This document shows positions 42,790 to 51,555 of a stretch of DNA of 64,000 nt, in pieces. The translations under genes and the position numbers were made by a program. Origin of the DNA: Anaeromyxobacter diazotrophicus (GTDB lineage: Bacteria > Myxococcota > Myxococcia > Myxococcales > Anaeromyxobacteraceae); contig NZ_BJTG01000006.1 in assembly GCF_013340205.1 (NCBI RefSeq), forward strand, positions 248,001 through 312,000, in the 5' to 3' direction. The notes below the pieces were generated by a model. That model saw nothing but the letters and a program-made list of their open reading frames with translations. It was not told the origin of the DNA and searched no databases. Position 1 is the first letter of the stretch, and every line of letters starts with the position of its first letter.

Positions 42790-44780
42790 TGGAGCAGCCC
42801 GTGTCCGAGACCACGACCACGACCCGCAAGCCGACCGCGACCGCGCCGGCGAACACGACCTCGACCGCGACCTCGACGGCGGCCACGACGGCGACCACGA
42901 CGGCGACCACGGCCTCGACGGCGGCCGCGACCGCGACCGCGACCGCGACCACGACCACGACCTCGTCCACGGCGGGGCGGGAGCGGGCGGGGTTCGCCGA
43001 GGCGGCGGACGTCGACGCCTTCCTCGCCGAGCTCAGGCGCTTCGAGCGCGGCGAGATCGACGCCGAGCAGTGGCGCGCCTACCGGACGCTGCGCGGCGTC
43101 TACGGGCAGCGGCAGGAGGGGCACATGGTGCGGGTGAAGGTGCCGCAGGGCGTGCTCTCGGCCGAGCAGCTGCGCGCCATCGCCGCCGTCGCCCGGCCCT
43201 ACGCGCGGGGCTTCGGCCACATCACCACCCGCCAGGACGTGCAGCTGCACTTCGTGGCGCAGGAGCACCTCGTGGCGGTGCTGGCGCGGCTCGGCGAGGC
43301 GGGGCTCACCACGCACGGCGCCTGCGGGAACGCGGTGAGGAACGTGGTCGCTTGCCCGCACGCCGGCGTGTCGCAGGACGAGCTGTTCGACGTGACGCCC
43401 TACGCCGAGGCGGTGACGCGCCACTTCCTGCGCCACCCCCTCGGCTCCTCGCTCCCGCGCAAGTTCAAGATCGCGTTCGAGGGGTGCGCCGAGGACCACG
43501 CGCGTACGGCCATCCAGGACATCGGATTCCGGGCGCGGCTGCGCAGCGAGGGCGCCCGGGCGGTCCGCGGCTTCGCGGTGACGGTGGCGGGGGGCACCTC
43601 CTCGGCCTGCACCTCGGGCAGCCCCCTCGTCGAGTTCCTGCCGGCGGCCGACGTGCTGGCGCTGGCGGAGGCCATCGTCCGCGTGTTCCACGCGCGCGGC
43701 GACCGCGAGCACCGCCAGCGGAACCGGCTCAAGTTCCTGGTCCGGCAGCTCGGGTTCGAGACGTTCCGGACGCTGCTCACCGAGGAGCTGGCCCGCGTGC
43801 GGGCCGAGGGCGCTCCCGCGCTGCCCTTCGACCCGGAGGCGGCTCCCGTGGAGCTCCCGCCCGCGCGCGCCCGCCCGGCGGCGCCCAGCCCCCCGGCCCT
43901 CGCGGCGCGGGTGGCGGCCGATCCCCCGCGCGGCCCCGGACTCCTCCCCGACACGGCCGCCGAGCTCGCGCCGCCCGCCGCCGCGCGCGAGCTGTTCCGC
44001 CGCACGAACGCGCAGCCCCAGCGGCAGCGGGGGTACTCGACCGTCACGCTCTCGCCGGCGCGCGGCGACCTCACCGCCGCGCAGCTCGAGGCGGTGGCCG
44101 ACCTCGCGCTCGCCTACGGGGACGGCGCGGTGCGGCTCGCCAGCGGCGGCCACGTGCTCCTGCGCTGGGTGCCGGACGCCGAGATCGAGGCGCTGTACGA
44201 GGGCGCCGCCGCGGCCGGGCTCGGCCGCGCCGGGGCCGGCAGCGCCGGGGACGTGATCGCCTGCCCCGGCGCCGAGTCGTGCCGCCTGGCCGTGGCCGAC
44301 ACCCGCCTGCTGGCGCGCGACGTGGACGCGCACGTCCGCGGTGGGCTGGGGGCGCGCGCCCTCACGGAGCGGCTCCCGCTGCACGTCTCCGGGTGTCCCA
44401 ACGGGTGCAGCCAGCACCACCTCGCCGCCATCGGTCTGCAGGGCAGCCTGCGCAAGCTGGCCGGGCGCGCGGTGCCGCAGTACTTCGTGCTGCTCGGCGG
44501 CGGGGTGGACGAGCGCGGTGCGCGCTTCGGCAAGCTCGCCGCCAAGATCCCGCGCCGGCGGGTGCCGGAGGCGGTGGAGCGCCTCACCGCCCTGTGGCTC
44601 GCCGCGCGCCGCCCGGGAGAGGAGGCCGGCGCCTTCTTCGCCCGGGAGCACGAGCGGGCCCGCGCCGCGCTGAGGGAGCTCGAGGAGCTGCGGGTGGAGG
44701 ACGTCCGGGAGGAGGACTTCGCGCCCCTGGAGGACGGAGGGCCCGCCGAACCGTCCGGGCCGGCGACGACTGCGGCCTGA
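42789..44780 (+). CDS. Siroheme-dependent nitrite/sulfite reductase with Thr-rich N-terminus
   Basis: A 663-residue siroheme/[4Fe-4S] reductase that performs six-electron reduction of sulfite to sulfide or nitrite to ammonia. Two ferredoxin-like/NiR-SiR repeats are seen. The cluster cysteines are in ACPGAESCRLA (about 492 and 498) and SGCPNGCSQHH (about 535 and 539). HMVRVKVPQGVLSAEQL and GHITTRQDVQLHFV mark the first half. Residues about 8-62 are almost only Thr, Ala and Ser, encoded by hexamer repeats, and precede the catalytic core. Context with siroheme synthase and sulfate-type transporters favours sulfite. GTG at 42801 is an alternative start. Confidence 0.9.
   Translation: MEQPVSETTTTTRKPTATAPANTTSTATSTAATTATTTATTASTAAATATATATTTTTSSTAGRERAGFAEAADVDAFLAELRRFERGEIDAEQWRAYRTLRGVYGQRQEGHMVRVKVPQGVLSAEQLRAIAAVARPYARGFGHITTRQDVQLHFVAQEHLVAVLARLGEAGLTTHGACGNAVRNVVACPHAGVSQDELFDVTPYAEAVTRHFLRHPLGSSLPRKFKIAFEGCAEDHARTAIQDIGFRARLRSEGARAVRGFAVTVAGGTSSACTSGSPLVEFLPAADVLALAEAIVRVFHARGDREHRQRNRLKFLVRQLGFETFRTLLTEELARVRAEGAPALPFDPEAAPVELPPARARPAAPSPPALAARVAADPPRGPGLLPDTAAELAPPAAARELFRRTNAQPQRQRGYSTVTLSPARGDLTAAQLEAVADLALAYGDGAVRLASGGHVLLRWVPDAEIEALYEGAAAAGLGRAGAGSAGDVIACPGAESCRLAVADTRLLARDVDAHVRGGLGARALTERLPLHVSGCPNGCSQHHLAAIGLQGSLRKLAGRAVPQYFVLLGGGVDERGARFGKLAAKIPRRRVPEAVERLTALWLAARRPGEEAGAFFAREHERARAALRELEELRVEDVREEDFAPLEDGGPAEPSGPATTAA
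42809..42978 (+). repeat. Degenerate CGACCA/CGACCG hexamer repeats within the reductase gene
   Basis: About 170 bases are built from imperfect copies of ACGACC, GCGACC and ACGGCG. They encode the Thr/Ala-rich N-terminus of the reductase. Whole-hexamer gains or losses keep the frame, so variation would change length and not switch the gene off. Confidence 0.7.
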
Positions 44781-44847
44781 GGGACGCGGCGAAGGCCTGA
44801 GCGCCGGCGCGTGAGCAGAGGCCCCGCGGGGGCGCGCCGGTTACACT

Positions 44848-44864
44848 GTGACCGCCATGGTCAC
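44848..44864 (+). promoter_or_regulatory. Dyad GTGACC-N5-GGTCAC ahead of the two-component genes
   Basis: A perfect 6-base inverted repeat directly follows TACACT (44842-44847), a likely -10 box. A protein bound here would cover the transcription start of the kinase/regulator operon, so repression or autoregulation is plausible. Confidence 0.4.
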
Positions 44865-44946
44865 GAGCCACCGCCGTCCGCCGCAGCGCTTTCGGGCCGG
44901 GATCGCGCGCCTGCGCGGTGGCCCGGACATTGCTGAGGTGGGGTAG
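44857..44946 (+). CDS. Possible upstream ORF (29 aa) coupled to the histidine kinase gene
   Basis: An ATG 9 bases after the TACACT box opens a 29-codon ORF that ends with TAG at 44944-44946, immediately followed by the GTG start of the kinase gene. The peptide is basic (SHRRPPQRFRAGIARLRGG). A ribosome ending here could restart directly on the kinase. No homologue is recognisable; it may be only a translation-coupling device or chance. Confidence 0.3.
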   Translation: MVTSHRRPPQRFRAGIARLRGGPDIAEVG

Positions 44947-46410
44947 GTGGCGTCGACTCCCTTCAGCGGCTGGTCCGGCACCGCGCGGAAGCTCCTGCTC
45001 GGCTTCGGGGCGCTGGTCGTGACCTTCGGGCTCGCCTCGTGGCTGGCGCTCGCGGGCCTCGCGCGGATCCAGGCCGCCACCGCCCGGATGCTGGGCGAGG
45101 AGGAGAGCGTCCGGCTGGCCCTCGAGCTCGCCAGCGCGGTGCGGGATCAGTACGCGCACCAGGCGCACACCATCATCATCGGGGACGAGAGCCACCTCGG
45201 CTTCTACGAGCAGGCCGAGCAGCGCGTGCTGCGCCTCACCGAGCAGCTCCGGAAGCGGGCCGGCTCGGGAGGCGAGCGCGCCGCCGTGGAGGACATCGAG
45301 GCGGCCAGCGCCGAGCTGGACGTGATCTTCCGCCGGAGCATCGTGCCGGCCGTGGTGAAGGGGGACGTGCGCTTCGTGCGGGCCGAGCACGCCCGCGCCC
45401 AGCTCGTCGTGACGCGCATCCAGGACCGGGCCGAGGAGCTGGTGGCCGCCTTCGAGGCGCGCATCGCCGCCGCGCGCGCGGAGGTGGACGCGGTCGAGCG
45501 CCGCACCTACCGCTGGATCGTCGCGCTGCTCGTGGGGGCGCCGCTGCTCGCGGCGGCGGTGAGCCTCGCCATCGGACGCTCCATCGCGCGCCCGCTGGCG
45601 GCGCTGCAGGCGGGCACGGCGCGGCTGGCGGCGGGCGACCTCGAGGCGCACCTCGCGCTGGATCGCCGGGACGAGTTCGGCGCGCTGGCGCGCCAGTTCA
45701 ACGCCATGACCGCCGCGCTCAAGGAGCACCAGGCGCGGCTCGTCCAGAGCGAGAAGCTGGCCGGGGTGGGGCGGCTCGCCGCCGGCGTGGCGCACGAGAT
45801 CAACAACCCGCTCGGCGTCATCCTCGGCTACACGCGGCTCATGAAGAAGCGGGCCGACGGCGCGCTGCGCGAGGACCTCGGCGTCATCGAGGAGGAGACG
45901 CTCCGCGCGAAGGAGATCGTGGAGGGGCTGCTCGACCTGTCGCGGCCGGTGCAGGTCGGGCGCGAGGCGGTCGACCTCCGCGCCGCCGCCGAGGAGGTGG
46001 TGGCGCGCCTGCGCGAGGCGGCGGTGCTCGACGGCGTCGAGGTGATGGTCGCCGGGGACGCGATCGTGGAGGGGCACCCCTCGAAGCTCCGCCAGGTGCT
46101 CACGAACCTGGTCCGCAACGCCGCCGAGGCGGCCGGGCCGGGCGGCGCGGTCGCGGTGTCGCTCGGGGAGGAGGCCGGCGAGGCGCGGGTGGCGGTGCGG
46201 GACAGCGGGCCCGGGCTCGGGCCGGCGGCGCAGGCGCGGCTCTTCGAGCCGTTCTTCACCACCAAGGAGCGCGGGACGGGCCTCGGCCTCGCCATCTCGC
46301 GCGCCATCGCGCGCGCGCACGGCGGCGAGATCGAGGCGGCCGACGCGCCGGGCGGCGGGGCGATCTTCCAGCTCCGCCTGCCGCGCCGCCCGGAAGGAGT
46401 CATCGCGTGA
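44947..46410 (+). CDS. Sensor histidine kinase (HAMP, NtrB/ZraS-like)
   Basis: A 487-residue membrane kinase. Helix 1 at about 15-38, a helical periplasmic sensor (about 40-190), helix 2 (IVALLVGAPLLAAAVSLAIG, about 195-215), HAMP (RPLAALQAGTARLAAGDLEA), then HisKA with LAAGVAHEINNPLGVILGY (phospho-His about 282) and HATPase boxes NLVRNAAEAA and RGTGLGLAISRAIARAHGG. This form usually pairs with NtrC-type regulators, and one follows directly (GTGA overlap). Confidence 0.92.
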   Translation: MASTPFSGWSGTARKLLLGFGALVVTFGLASWLALAGLARIQAATARMLGEEESVRLALELASAVRDQYAHQAHTIIIGDESHLGFYEQAEQRVLRLTEQLRKRAGSGGERAAVEDIEAASAELDVIFRRSIVPAVVKGDVRFVRAEHARAQLVVTRIQDRAEELVAAFEARIAAARAEVDAVERRTYRWIVALLVGAPLLAAAVSLAIGRSIARPLAALQAGTARLAAGDLEAHLALDRRDEFGALARQFNAMTAALKEHQARLVQSEKLAGVGRLAAGVAHEINNPLGVILGYTRLMKKRADGALREDLGVIEEETLRAKEIVEGLLDLSRPVQVGREAVDLRAAAEEVVARLREAAVLDGVEVMVAGDAIVEGHPSKLRQVLTNLVRNAAEAAGPGGAVAVSLGEEAGEARVAVRDSGPGLGPAAQARLFEPFFTTKERGTGLGLAISRAIARAHGGEIEAADAPGGGAIFQLRLPRRPEGVIA

Positions 46411-47798
46411 GCAGGGTCAAGGTGCTGGTGGTGGACGACAAGGAGAACATGCTCAAGCTGTTCGGCAAGATCCTCGCCGAAGGCTACGAGCTCACCACCG
46501 CCCAGGACGGCGCCCGCGCGCTGTCGCTCGTCGCCGGCGAGGCGTTCGACGTGGTCGTGACGGACCTCCGCATGCCGGGCGCCGGTGGGTTCGAGGTGCT
46601 GCAGGCGGTGAAGGCGCGCCACCCCTCGACCGAGGTGGTGATGATGACCGGCTACGCGACCGTCGCCGACGCGGTCCAGGCGATGAAGCAGGGCGCCTAC
46701 GACTACCTCGAGAAGCCGTTCGACCCCGACGCGGCGGCGCTGGTGGTGCAGCGCGCCGCGGAGCGGAAGCGGCTGCGCGACGAGGCGGCGAGCCTCCGGC
46801 GCGAGCTCGAGGGCACCTACAGCTTCCACAACCTCATCGGCAAGAGCCCGCGCATGCTGGAGGCCTACCGGCTCCTCGAGCAGGCGGCGGGGCTCGACAT
46901 CACGGTGCTGCTCCTCGGCGAGACCGGGACGGGCAAGGAGCTCGCCGCCCGCGCCGTCCACTACCACTCGGCGCGGAAGGAGCGGCGGTTCGTGCCGGTG
47001 AACTGCGGGGCGCTGCCGCCGGACCTGGTCGAGAGCGAGCTGTTCGGGCACGCCCGCGGCGCCTTCACCGGCGCCGCCGGCGCGAAGCCCGGGCTGTTCG
47101 AGGAGGCGCAGGGCGGGACGATCTTCCTCGACGAGGTGGGCGAGCTGCCGCTGCCGACCCAGGTGAAGCTCAACCGCGCGCTGCAGGAGAAGGAGATCCG
47201 GCGCGTGGGCGACACGGCGGCGGTGAAGGTCGACGTCCGCGTCATCGCCGCCACCCACCGCGACCTCAAGGCCGAGGCGGCGGCCGGGCGCTTCCGCGAG
47301 GACCTCTACTACCGCCTCAACGTCTTCCCGATCCGGCTCCCGCCGCTGCGCGAGCGCGTGGAGGACGTGCCGCTCCTCGCGGCGCACTTCCTGGAGAAGC
47401 ACGCCCGCGCCTTTCGGCGGGACGTGGCGGAGTTCGCGCCGGACGCGCTGCGCGCGCTCACGGCCTACGCCTGGCCCGGCAACGTGCGCGAGCTCGAGAA
47501 CGCGGTCGAGCGGGCGGTGGCGGTGGCGAAGGGGAGGGTGGTCGGCGCCGAGGACCTGCCTCCCGATCTGGCGGCGGCGCCCGCCGCCGGGGCCGGCGAG
47601 GCGCTGCCGGACCTGCCGCTGCGCGACGTGGTCGAGCTGGCGCGCGACCGCGTCACCCGGGACTACCTGGTCGCGCTGCTGCGGGAGCTGAAGGGCAACG
47701 TCACCAAGGCGGCCGCGCGCGCCGGCATGGAGCGCGAGAGCCTGCACCGGCTGCTGAAGAAGCACGGGCTCAGGAGCGACGACTACCGGGAGGGGTGA
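46407..47798 (+). CDS. Sigma-54-dependent response regulator (NtrC family)
   Basis: A 463-residue activator. Receiver domain (1-125) with phospho-Asp in VVVTDLRMPG (about residue 52) and Lys in YLEKPF. The AAA+ domain has Walker A GETGTGKE (about 171), the sigma-54 contact loop GAFTGA (about 217), Walker B GGTIFLDEVGELP and RFREDLYYRLNVFPI. A Fis-type HTH ends the protein (GNVTKAAARAGMERESLHRLLKKHG). Its targets are unknown. The last 16 bases overlap the end of the copper-binding lipoprotein gene on the other strand. Confidence 0.94.
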   Translation: MSRVKVLVVDDKENMLKLFGKILAEGYELTTAQDGARALSLVAGEAFDVVVTDLRMPGAGGFEVLQAVKARHPSTEVVMMTGYATVADAVQAMKQGAYDYLEKPFDPDAAALVVQRAAERKRLRDEAASLRRELEGTYSFHNLIGKSPRMLEAYRLLEQAAGLDITVLLLGETGTGKELAARAVHYHSARKERRFVPVNCGALPPDLVESELFGHARGAFTGAAGAKPGLFEEAQGGTIFLDEVGELPLPTQVKLNRALQEKEIRRVGDTAAVKVDVRVIAATHRDLKAEAAAGRFREDLYYRLNVFPIRLPPLRERVEDVPLLAAHFLEKHARAFRRDVAEFAPDALRALTAYAWPGNVRELENAVERAVAVAKGRVVGAEDLPPDLAAAPAAGAGEALPDLPLRDVVELARDRVTRDYLVALLRELKGNVTKAAARAGMERESLHRLLKKHGLRSDDYREG

Positions 47799-48235
47799 GC
47801 GGCCTCGTCCACCCCGCCGGGAGGCGCATCGAGCCGCAGCGCGGTCGACGCCGGGAGCTTGTCGAGCCGCTCGATCTGCACGAGCGGACGCGAGAAGTCG
47901 ACGGCCAGCACGGCCTCCACCTTGTCGCCGGGCGCGAGCCCCGCGGTCGAGGCCGCGGGGCCCAGATCGAGCGCCATCACCATCGAGGGCATGCCGACCA
48001 CCGCGCCGGTCGCGTCGGCGAACCCGGGGATGGCCTCGTGGCGCAGCGTGAGCTGCGCCGGCTTCGCCTGCGGGCGGGGCAGGGCGACCACCTCGCCGCG
48101 CACCGTGTAGCGGCGGGCCGCGGCCCCCGCGGCCGGCGCCGACCCGCCGCGACAGGCGGCCGCGAGCGCCAGCGCCGCGAGCGCCGCGGCGAGCAGGGCC
48201 GCGCGGGCGCGGAGCGGCTGGCGGGGGAGGGGCAT
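47783..48235 (-). CDS. Copper-binding lipoprotein (CusF-like domain)
   Basis: A 150-residue lipoprotein: signal peptide with lipobox ending ALAAAC (about residue 30), then a small beta-barrel domain of the CusF-like type (RYTVRGEVVALPRP, LTLRHEAIPGF, GMPSMVMALDL, GLAPGDKVEAVLAV). The His and Met positions in RHEAIPG and MPSMVM are those that bind Cu(I) in this family. It converges with the NtrC-type gene; whether that system responds to copper is an open but reasonable guess. Confidence 0.77.
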   Translation of the reverse strand: MPLPRQPLRARAALLAAALAALALAAACRGGSAPAAGAAARRYTVRGEVVALPRPQAKPAQLTLRHEAIPGFADATGAVVGMPSMVMALDLGPAASTAGLAPGDKVEAVLAVDFSRPLVQIERLDKLPASTALRLDAPPGGVDEAAHPSR

Positions 48236-48525
48236 CGTCGCGCGGGCTCCGGAGCGCGGAGGTGGTCCGCGGAGAGAGGCATCCTCCTCGGGCGCGGCGC
48301 GCGCCGCAAGCGCGCGGAAGGGGGCGGCGAGCCGCCGCGGCGCGCGCGGGCGCCCTGGCCCCTCGGCACGGCTCCAGAGCGGGGTCCCGGCCGGCCGCTG
48401 CCCGCGGGGAGCGGGCCCGCGCCGGGTCCGCCGGACCCAACCGCGCCTCAGACTTTTTGGATCTCGGCTGCCCAAGTTTTGTACAGTGCCGCCGCGCGCC
48501 CGCGCGCCGACCTCCAGGGGCCCCC
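48236..48525. other. Gap between the copper lipoprotein and the 589-aa gene
   Basis: These 290 bases hold no supportable gene. Near the right end, TTGGAT (48457-48462) and TACAGT (48482-48487) could be a promoter for the rightward gene, but the 19-base spacer is long. The predicted leader is about 30 bases. Confidence 0.35.
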
Positions 48526-50295
48526 ATGACCGACCTCGCCAAGCGCAACCTCGTCGCGCAATGGGCGTTCGACACCCGACCCGTCCTGCTCCGCTTCCAC
48601 CTCTGGCTGGAGGACGTCGAGATCGAGCGCGCCCAGCCCGAGCCGGTGTCCTCGCGCTCCTTCACGCCGCGCGGCATCCACCGCTGCCTCGCCATGACCT
48701 CCGCCGTGACGGCGCTCGGGACGCGCCTCTTCGGCGGCTTCGGCGAGGGCGCAGGCAAGGACAAGGCCGCCTACAACCAGGTGAAGAAGTCGGCCGACGC
48801 CATCAGCGCCTACGTCATGAGCGAGGGGCTGTGGCACCTCACCCGGACGCTCCCCGAGAACCACGCCATCATGGTCTCGCTCGGCGAGGGGCTCATGCCG
48901 AAGGCGGGCGAGACCCCGGAGATGGGCGCGAACCCGCTCCTCGGCTTCGGCCGCGTGTACGCCCGGCCCGAGGTGGCGCGCCTCGTCGATCGCCGCGTCC
49001 GGCGCCTCCTCAACGAGCCCGGCCACACCTTCGAGAAGTTCTACGGCTGGCTCCAGGAGCGCGGCATCACGCTCTGGGGCGCGGCGGTGGACACGCTCGA
49101 GAACACCTCGCGCTTCGCCGAGGGCAAGCCCACCGGCCCGATGGCCGTGTTCCACCTCTTCGACTCGCCGCTCACCGTCGCGAAGCCCTACGAGTCGTAC
49201 ATGGGCTGCCTCACCGTCCCGCGCCGCGTCACGCAGGCGGCCGAGGAGGCGGCGGTGCTGCTCGATTACCGCACCGAGCGCCGCAAGGTGCTCGAGTGCG
49301 TCGAGAAGGCCTACCCGGGCGTGCGGCGCGAGCACGTGCACGTCTGGACGCTGCGCGGCAAGAGCCGCGTCGCGCGCCTCGGCAAGCTCTGGGAGGAGTG
49401 GAAGGGGCTCGGCGTGCACCTCGTCGAGGACGGCTGGAAGGCGCCCTCGGGGATCGAGGTCTTCACCGACTCCGGCACCTACGCGCCGACCTTCCTGGTG
49501 GGGAGCTGGAAGGACGCGGCGGGCGCCACGCACGTCTTCCTCTGCGACGGCTACGCCGCGACCGCCGAGGCGATGCAGGCCGCCAGCCTCTCCGAGGTGC
49601 TCGACGTCGACGCCTCGATGGCGCTCTTCTCGCCCACCTTCGACCAGCCGTGCGACGTCGAGGCGCGCCTGATGCACCTCGACCCGGCGGCGCCCGACTT
49701 CGCGCGGCGGGTGCAGGAGCTGCTCGGCGGGCGCGAGGTCGAGGCGGGGCGGGTGCAGGGCTACGCCGAGGCCATCGCCGACGCCCGCGCCTCGCACATG
49801 CCGGTGGGCCGCCGCGTGCTGCGCGCCGACGACTTCCTGCCGGAGAAGGCCTGGCGCACGCTCGCCTGCACCGGGTACATGTGCGACGACCCGTACAGCG
49901 GCGCGCCCGGCGTGACGAAGGTGTCCGACGGCGTCTACAAGGTCGCGACCCAGCTCGCCACGCAGCAGGTGAAGAGCCGGATCACGTTCACCTTCCGGCT
50001 CATGGAGTCGCTCGAGCAGGCGCGCCACGTGTTCAGCCCGCTCCTCGTCCGCTTCCTCTCCGGCGTGGACCACACCCGCCGCGCGGTGAAGATCTCCGAC
50101 TCGGGCCGGATCCGGAACGAGCTGCAGACCATGCTCTCCCAGGCGCTGGAGCACGAGGGCGAGAAGGTGCGCGTCCACTTCGACCGCATCGACGAGAAGG
50201 TGATGCCGCGCGAGAAGCAGCTCGCCATCCGCCGCGTGCTCGAGTGGTACAAGGAGAACCACCCGGTGTGGTTCGGGTGGCTCGAGCTGGAGTGA
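48526..50295 (+). CDS. Large protein of unknown function (589 aa)
   Basis: I do not recognise this protein. It is soluble, with no signal peptide, membrane span or clear repeat. Distinct segments include FTPRGIHRCLAMTSAVTALG (about residue 45), GLWHLTRTLPENHAIMVSLGEG (about 105), VHVWTLRGKSRVARLGKLWEEW (about 275), TDSGTYAPTFLVGSW (about 315), and LACTGYMCDDPYSGAPGVTKV (about 445). The C-terminus is rich in aromatic and charged residues (KENHPVWFGWLELE). Codon use is that of a well-expressed native gene. It stands alone in its own transcription unit, which suggests an independent, perhaps metabolic, role. Confidence 0.75.
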   Translation: MTDLAKRNLVAQWAFDTRPVLLRFHLWLEDVEIERAQPEPVSSRSFTPRGIHRCLAMTSAVTALGTRLFGGFGEGAGKDKAAYNQVKKSADAISAYVMSEGLWHLTRTLPENHAIMVSLGEGLMPKAGETPEMGANPLLGFGRVYARPEVARLVDRRVRRLLNEPGHTFEKFYGWLQERGITLWGAAVDTLENTSRFAEGKPTGPMAVFHLFDSPLTVAKPYESYMGCLTVPRRVTQAAEEAAVLLDYRTERRKVLECVEKAYPGVRREHVHVWTLRGKSRVARLGKLWEEWKGLGVHLVEDGWKAPSGIEVFTDSGTYAPTFLVGSWKDAAGATHVFLCDGYAATAEAMQAASLSEVLDVDASMALFSPTFDQPCDVEARLMHLDPAAPDFARRVQELLGGREVEAGRVQGYAEAIADARASHMPVGRRVLRADDFLPEKAWRTLACTGYMCDDPYSGAPGVTKVSDGVYKVATQLATQQVKSRITFTFRLMESLEQARHVFSPLLVRFLSGVDHTRRAVKISDSGRIRNELQTMLSQALEHEGEKVRVHFDRIDEKVMPREKQLAIRRVLEWYKENHPVWFGWLELE

Positions 50296-50302
50296 GCGCG
50301 GC

Positions 50303-50323
50303 GGCGGGGGACGAGCCCCCGCC
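50303..50323. terminator. Palindromic hairpin between convergent genes (copy 1)
   Basis: GGCGGGGG-ACGAG-CCCCCGCC forms an 8-base-pair stem. The same element, inverted and with one base changed, occurs at 58603-58623, also between convergent genes. A bidirectional terminator role is likely despite the lack of T-tracts. Confidence 0.5.
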
Positions 50324-50388
50324 CTACGGTGAGCGACGGCCGCAGCGGGCGGGGGACGGGCCCCGCCCCGCGGGCCCGGCCGACGCGG

Positions 50389-51435
50389 CTACGCCAGGGT
50401 CTTGGCGTCGATCGAGAAGCGGTAGCGGACGTCGCCCTTCATCATCCGCTCGTACGCCTCGTTGATCTGCTGGATCGGGATCACCTCGACGTCCGCGACC
50501 AGGCGGTGCTGGGCGCAGAAGTCGAGCATCTCCTGCGTCTCGGCGATGCCGCCGATGAGCGAGCCGGAGATGCTCTTGCGGCCGCCGATGAGCGAGAAGG
50601 CGTGCACCGGCGCGGGCTGCGGCGGGACGCCGAGCAGCACCATCGTCCCGTCCACCTTCACCATCCCCAGGTAGGCGTTGTAGTCGTGCGGCGCCGAGAT
50701 GGTGTCGATGATGAGGTCGAAGCGGTTGCCGAGCTTCTTGAAGGTGGCCTGGTCGGAGGTGAGCCCGAACTCGTGGGCGCCGAGCCGCCGCGCGTCCGCC
50801 TCCTTCCGCTTCGAGGTGGAGAGCATCGTCACCTCCGCCCCCATCGCCGCGGCGAGCTTCACCGCCATGTGGCCCAGGCCGCCGAGTCCCACCACGCCCA
50901 CCCGGCTGCCCGGCTTGGTCTTCCAGTGGCGGAGCGGCGAGTAGGTGGTGATGCCGGCGCAGAGGAGCGGCGCCACGCCGGAGAGGTCCTGGCCCGGCTG
51001 GATCTTGAGCGCGAACCGCTCGTCGACCACCACCCGCTGTGAGTAGCCGCCGTAGGTGGGCGTCTTCCGGTCCATCTCGGTGCCGTTGTACGTCATGGCG
51101 GCGCCCCGCTCGCAGAACTGCTCGAGGTCGCGGCGGCACGGCTCGCAGGTGCGGCAGGAGTCCACCATGCAGCCGACCCCGGCCAGGTCGCCCTCCTTGA
51201 ACTTCTCGACGCGCGCGCCGACTTTCGTCACCTTCCCGGCGATCTCGTGGCCCGGCACCATGGGGAAGATCGACCCGCCCCACTCGTCGCGCGCCTGGTG
51301 GATGTCCGAGTGGCAGACGCCGCAGTAGGCGATCTCGATGACGATGTCGTGCTCGCGCGGCTCGCGCCGCTCGATCTCGAACGGGCCGAGGGGCGAGCGG
51401 GGGGAGGTGGTGGCGTAGGCCTTGGTCTTCGACAT
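50389..51435 (-). CDS. Zinc-dependent alcohol/aldehyde dehydrogenase (YahK/CAD type)
   Basis: A 348-residue MDR enzyme using NADP(H) to reduce aldehydes. Catalytic zinc ligands are in CGVCHSDIH (about residue 38) and PGHEIAG; the structural zinc cysteines are in DSCRTCEPCRRDLEQFC (about 100). The nucleotide site is VGVVGLGGLGHMAVKLAAAMG. The YNGTEMDRKTPTYGGYSQ loop is typical of the YahK/cinnamyl-alcohol group. AGGAG lies 10 bases before the ATG. It is divergent from the quinone-oxidoreductase-like gene. Confidence 0.9.
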   Translation of the reverse strand: MSKTKAYATTSPRSPLGPFEIERREPREHDIVIEIAYCGVCHSDIHQARDEWGGSIFPMVPGHEIAGKVTKVGARVEKFKEGDLAGVGCMVDSCRTCEPCRRDLEQFCERGAAMTYNGTEMDRKTPTYGGYSQRVVVDERFALKIQPGQDLSGVAPLLCAGITTYSPLRHWKTKPGSRVGVVGLGGLGHMAVKLAAAMGAEVTMLSTSKRKEADARRLGAHEFGLTSDQATFKKLGNRFDLIIDTISAPHDYNAYLGMVKVDGTMVLLGVPPQPAPVHAFSLIGGRKSISGSLIGGIAETQEMLDFCAQHRLVADVEVIPIQQINEAYERMMKGDVRYRFSIDAKTLA

Positions 51436-51555
51436 GGGTGTGCGGCTCCTGGTCTGGCGTTGGCGCCTGGGTTTAGGCGCGCCGACGCCGCTCCGCAACG
51501 CGGTAGACTGCCGCCGCCGCGGCGGGCGGAACCGGCGCGGTGCGAGGAGATCATC

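Noticed and set aside
42759-44651. Minus-strand frame with Gly-Arg repeats opposite the sulfite reductase
   Set aside because: The Gly-Arg run is the reverse reading of the Thr/Ala hexamer repeats; the plus strand encodes the siroheme/cluster cysteines.
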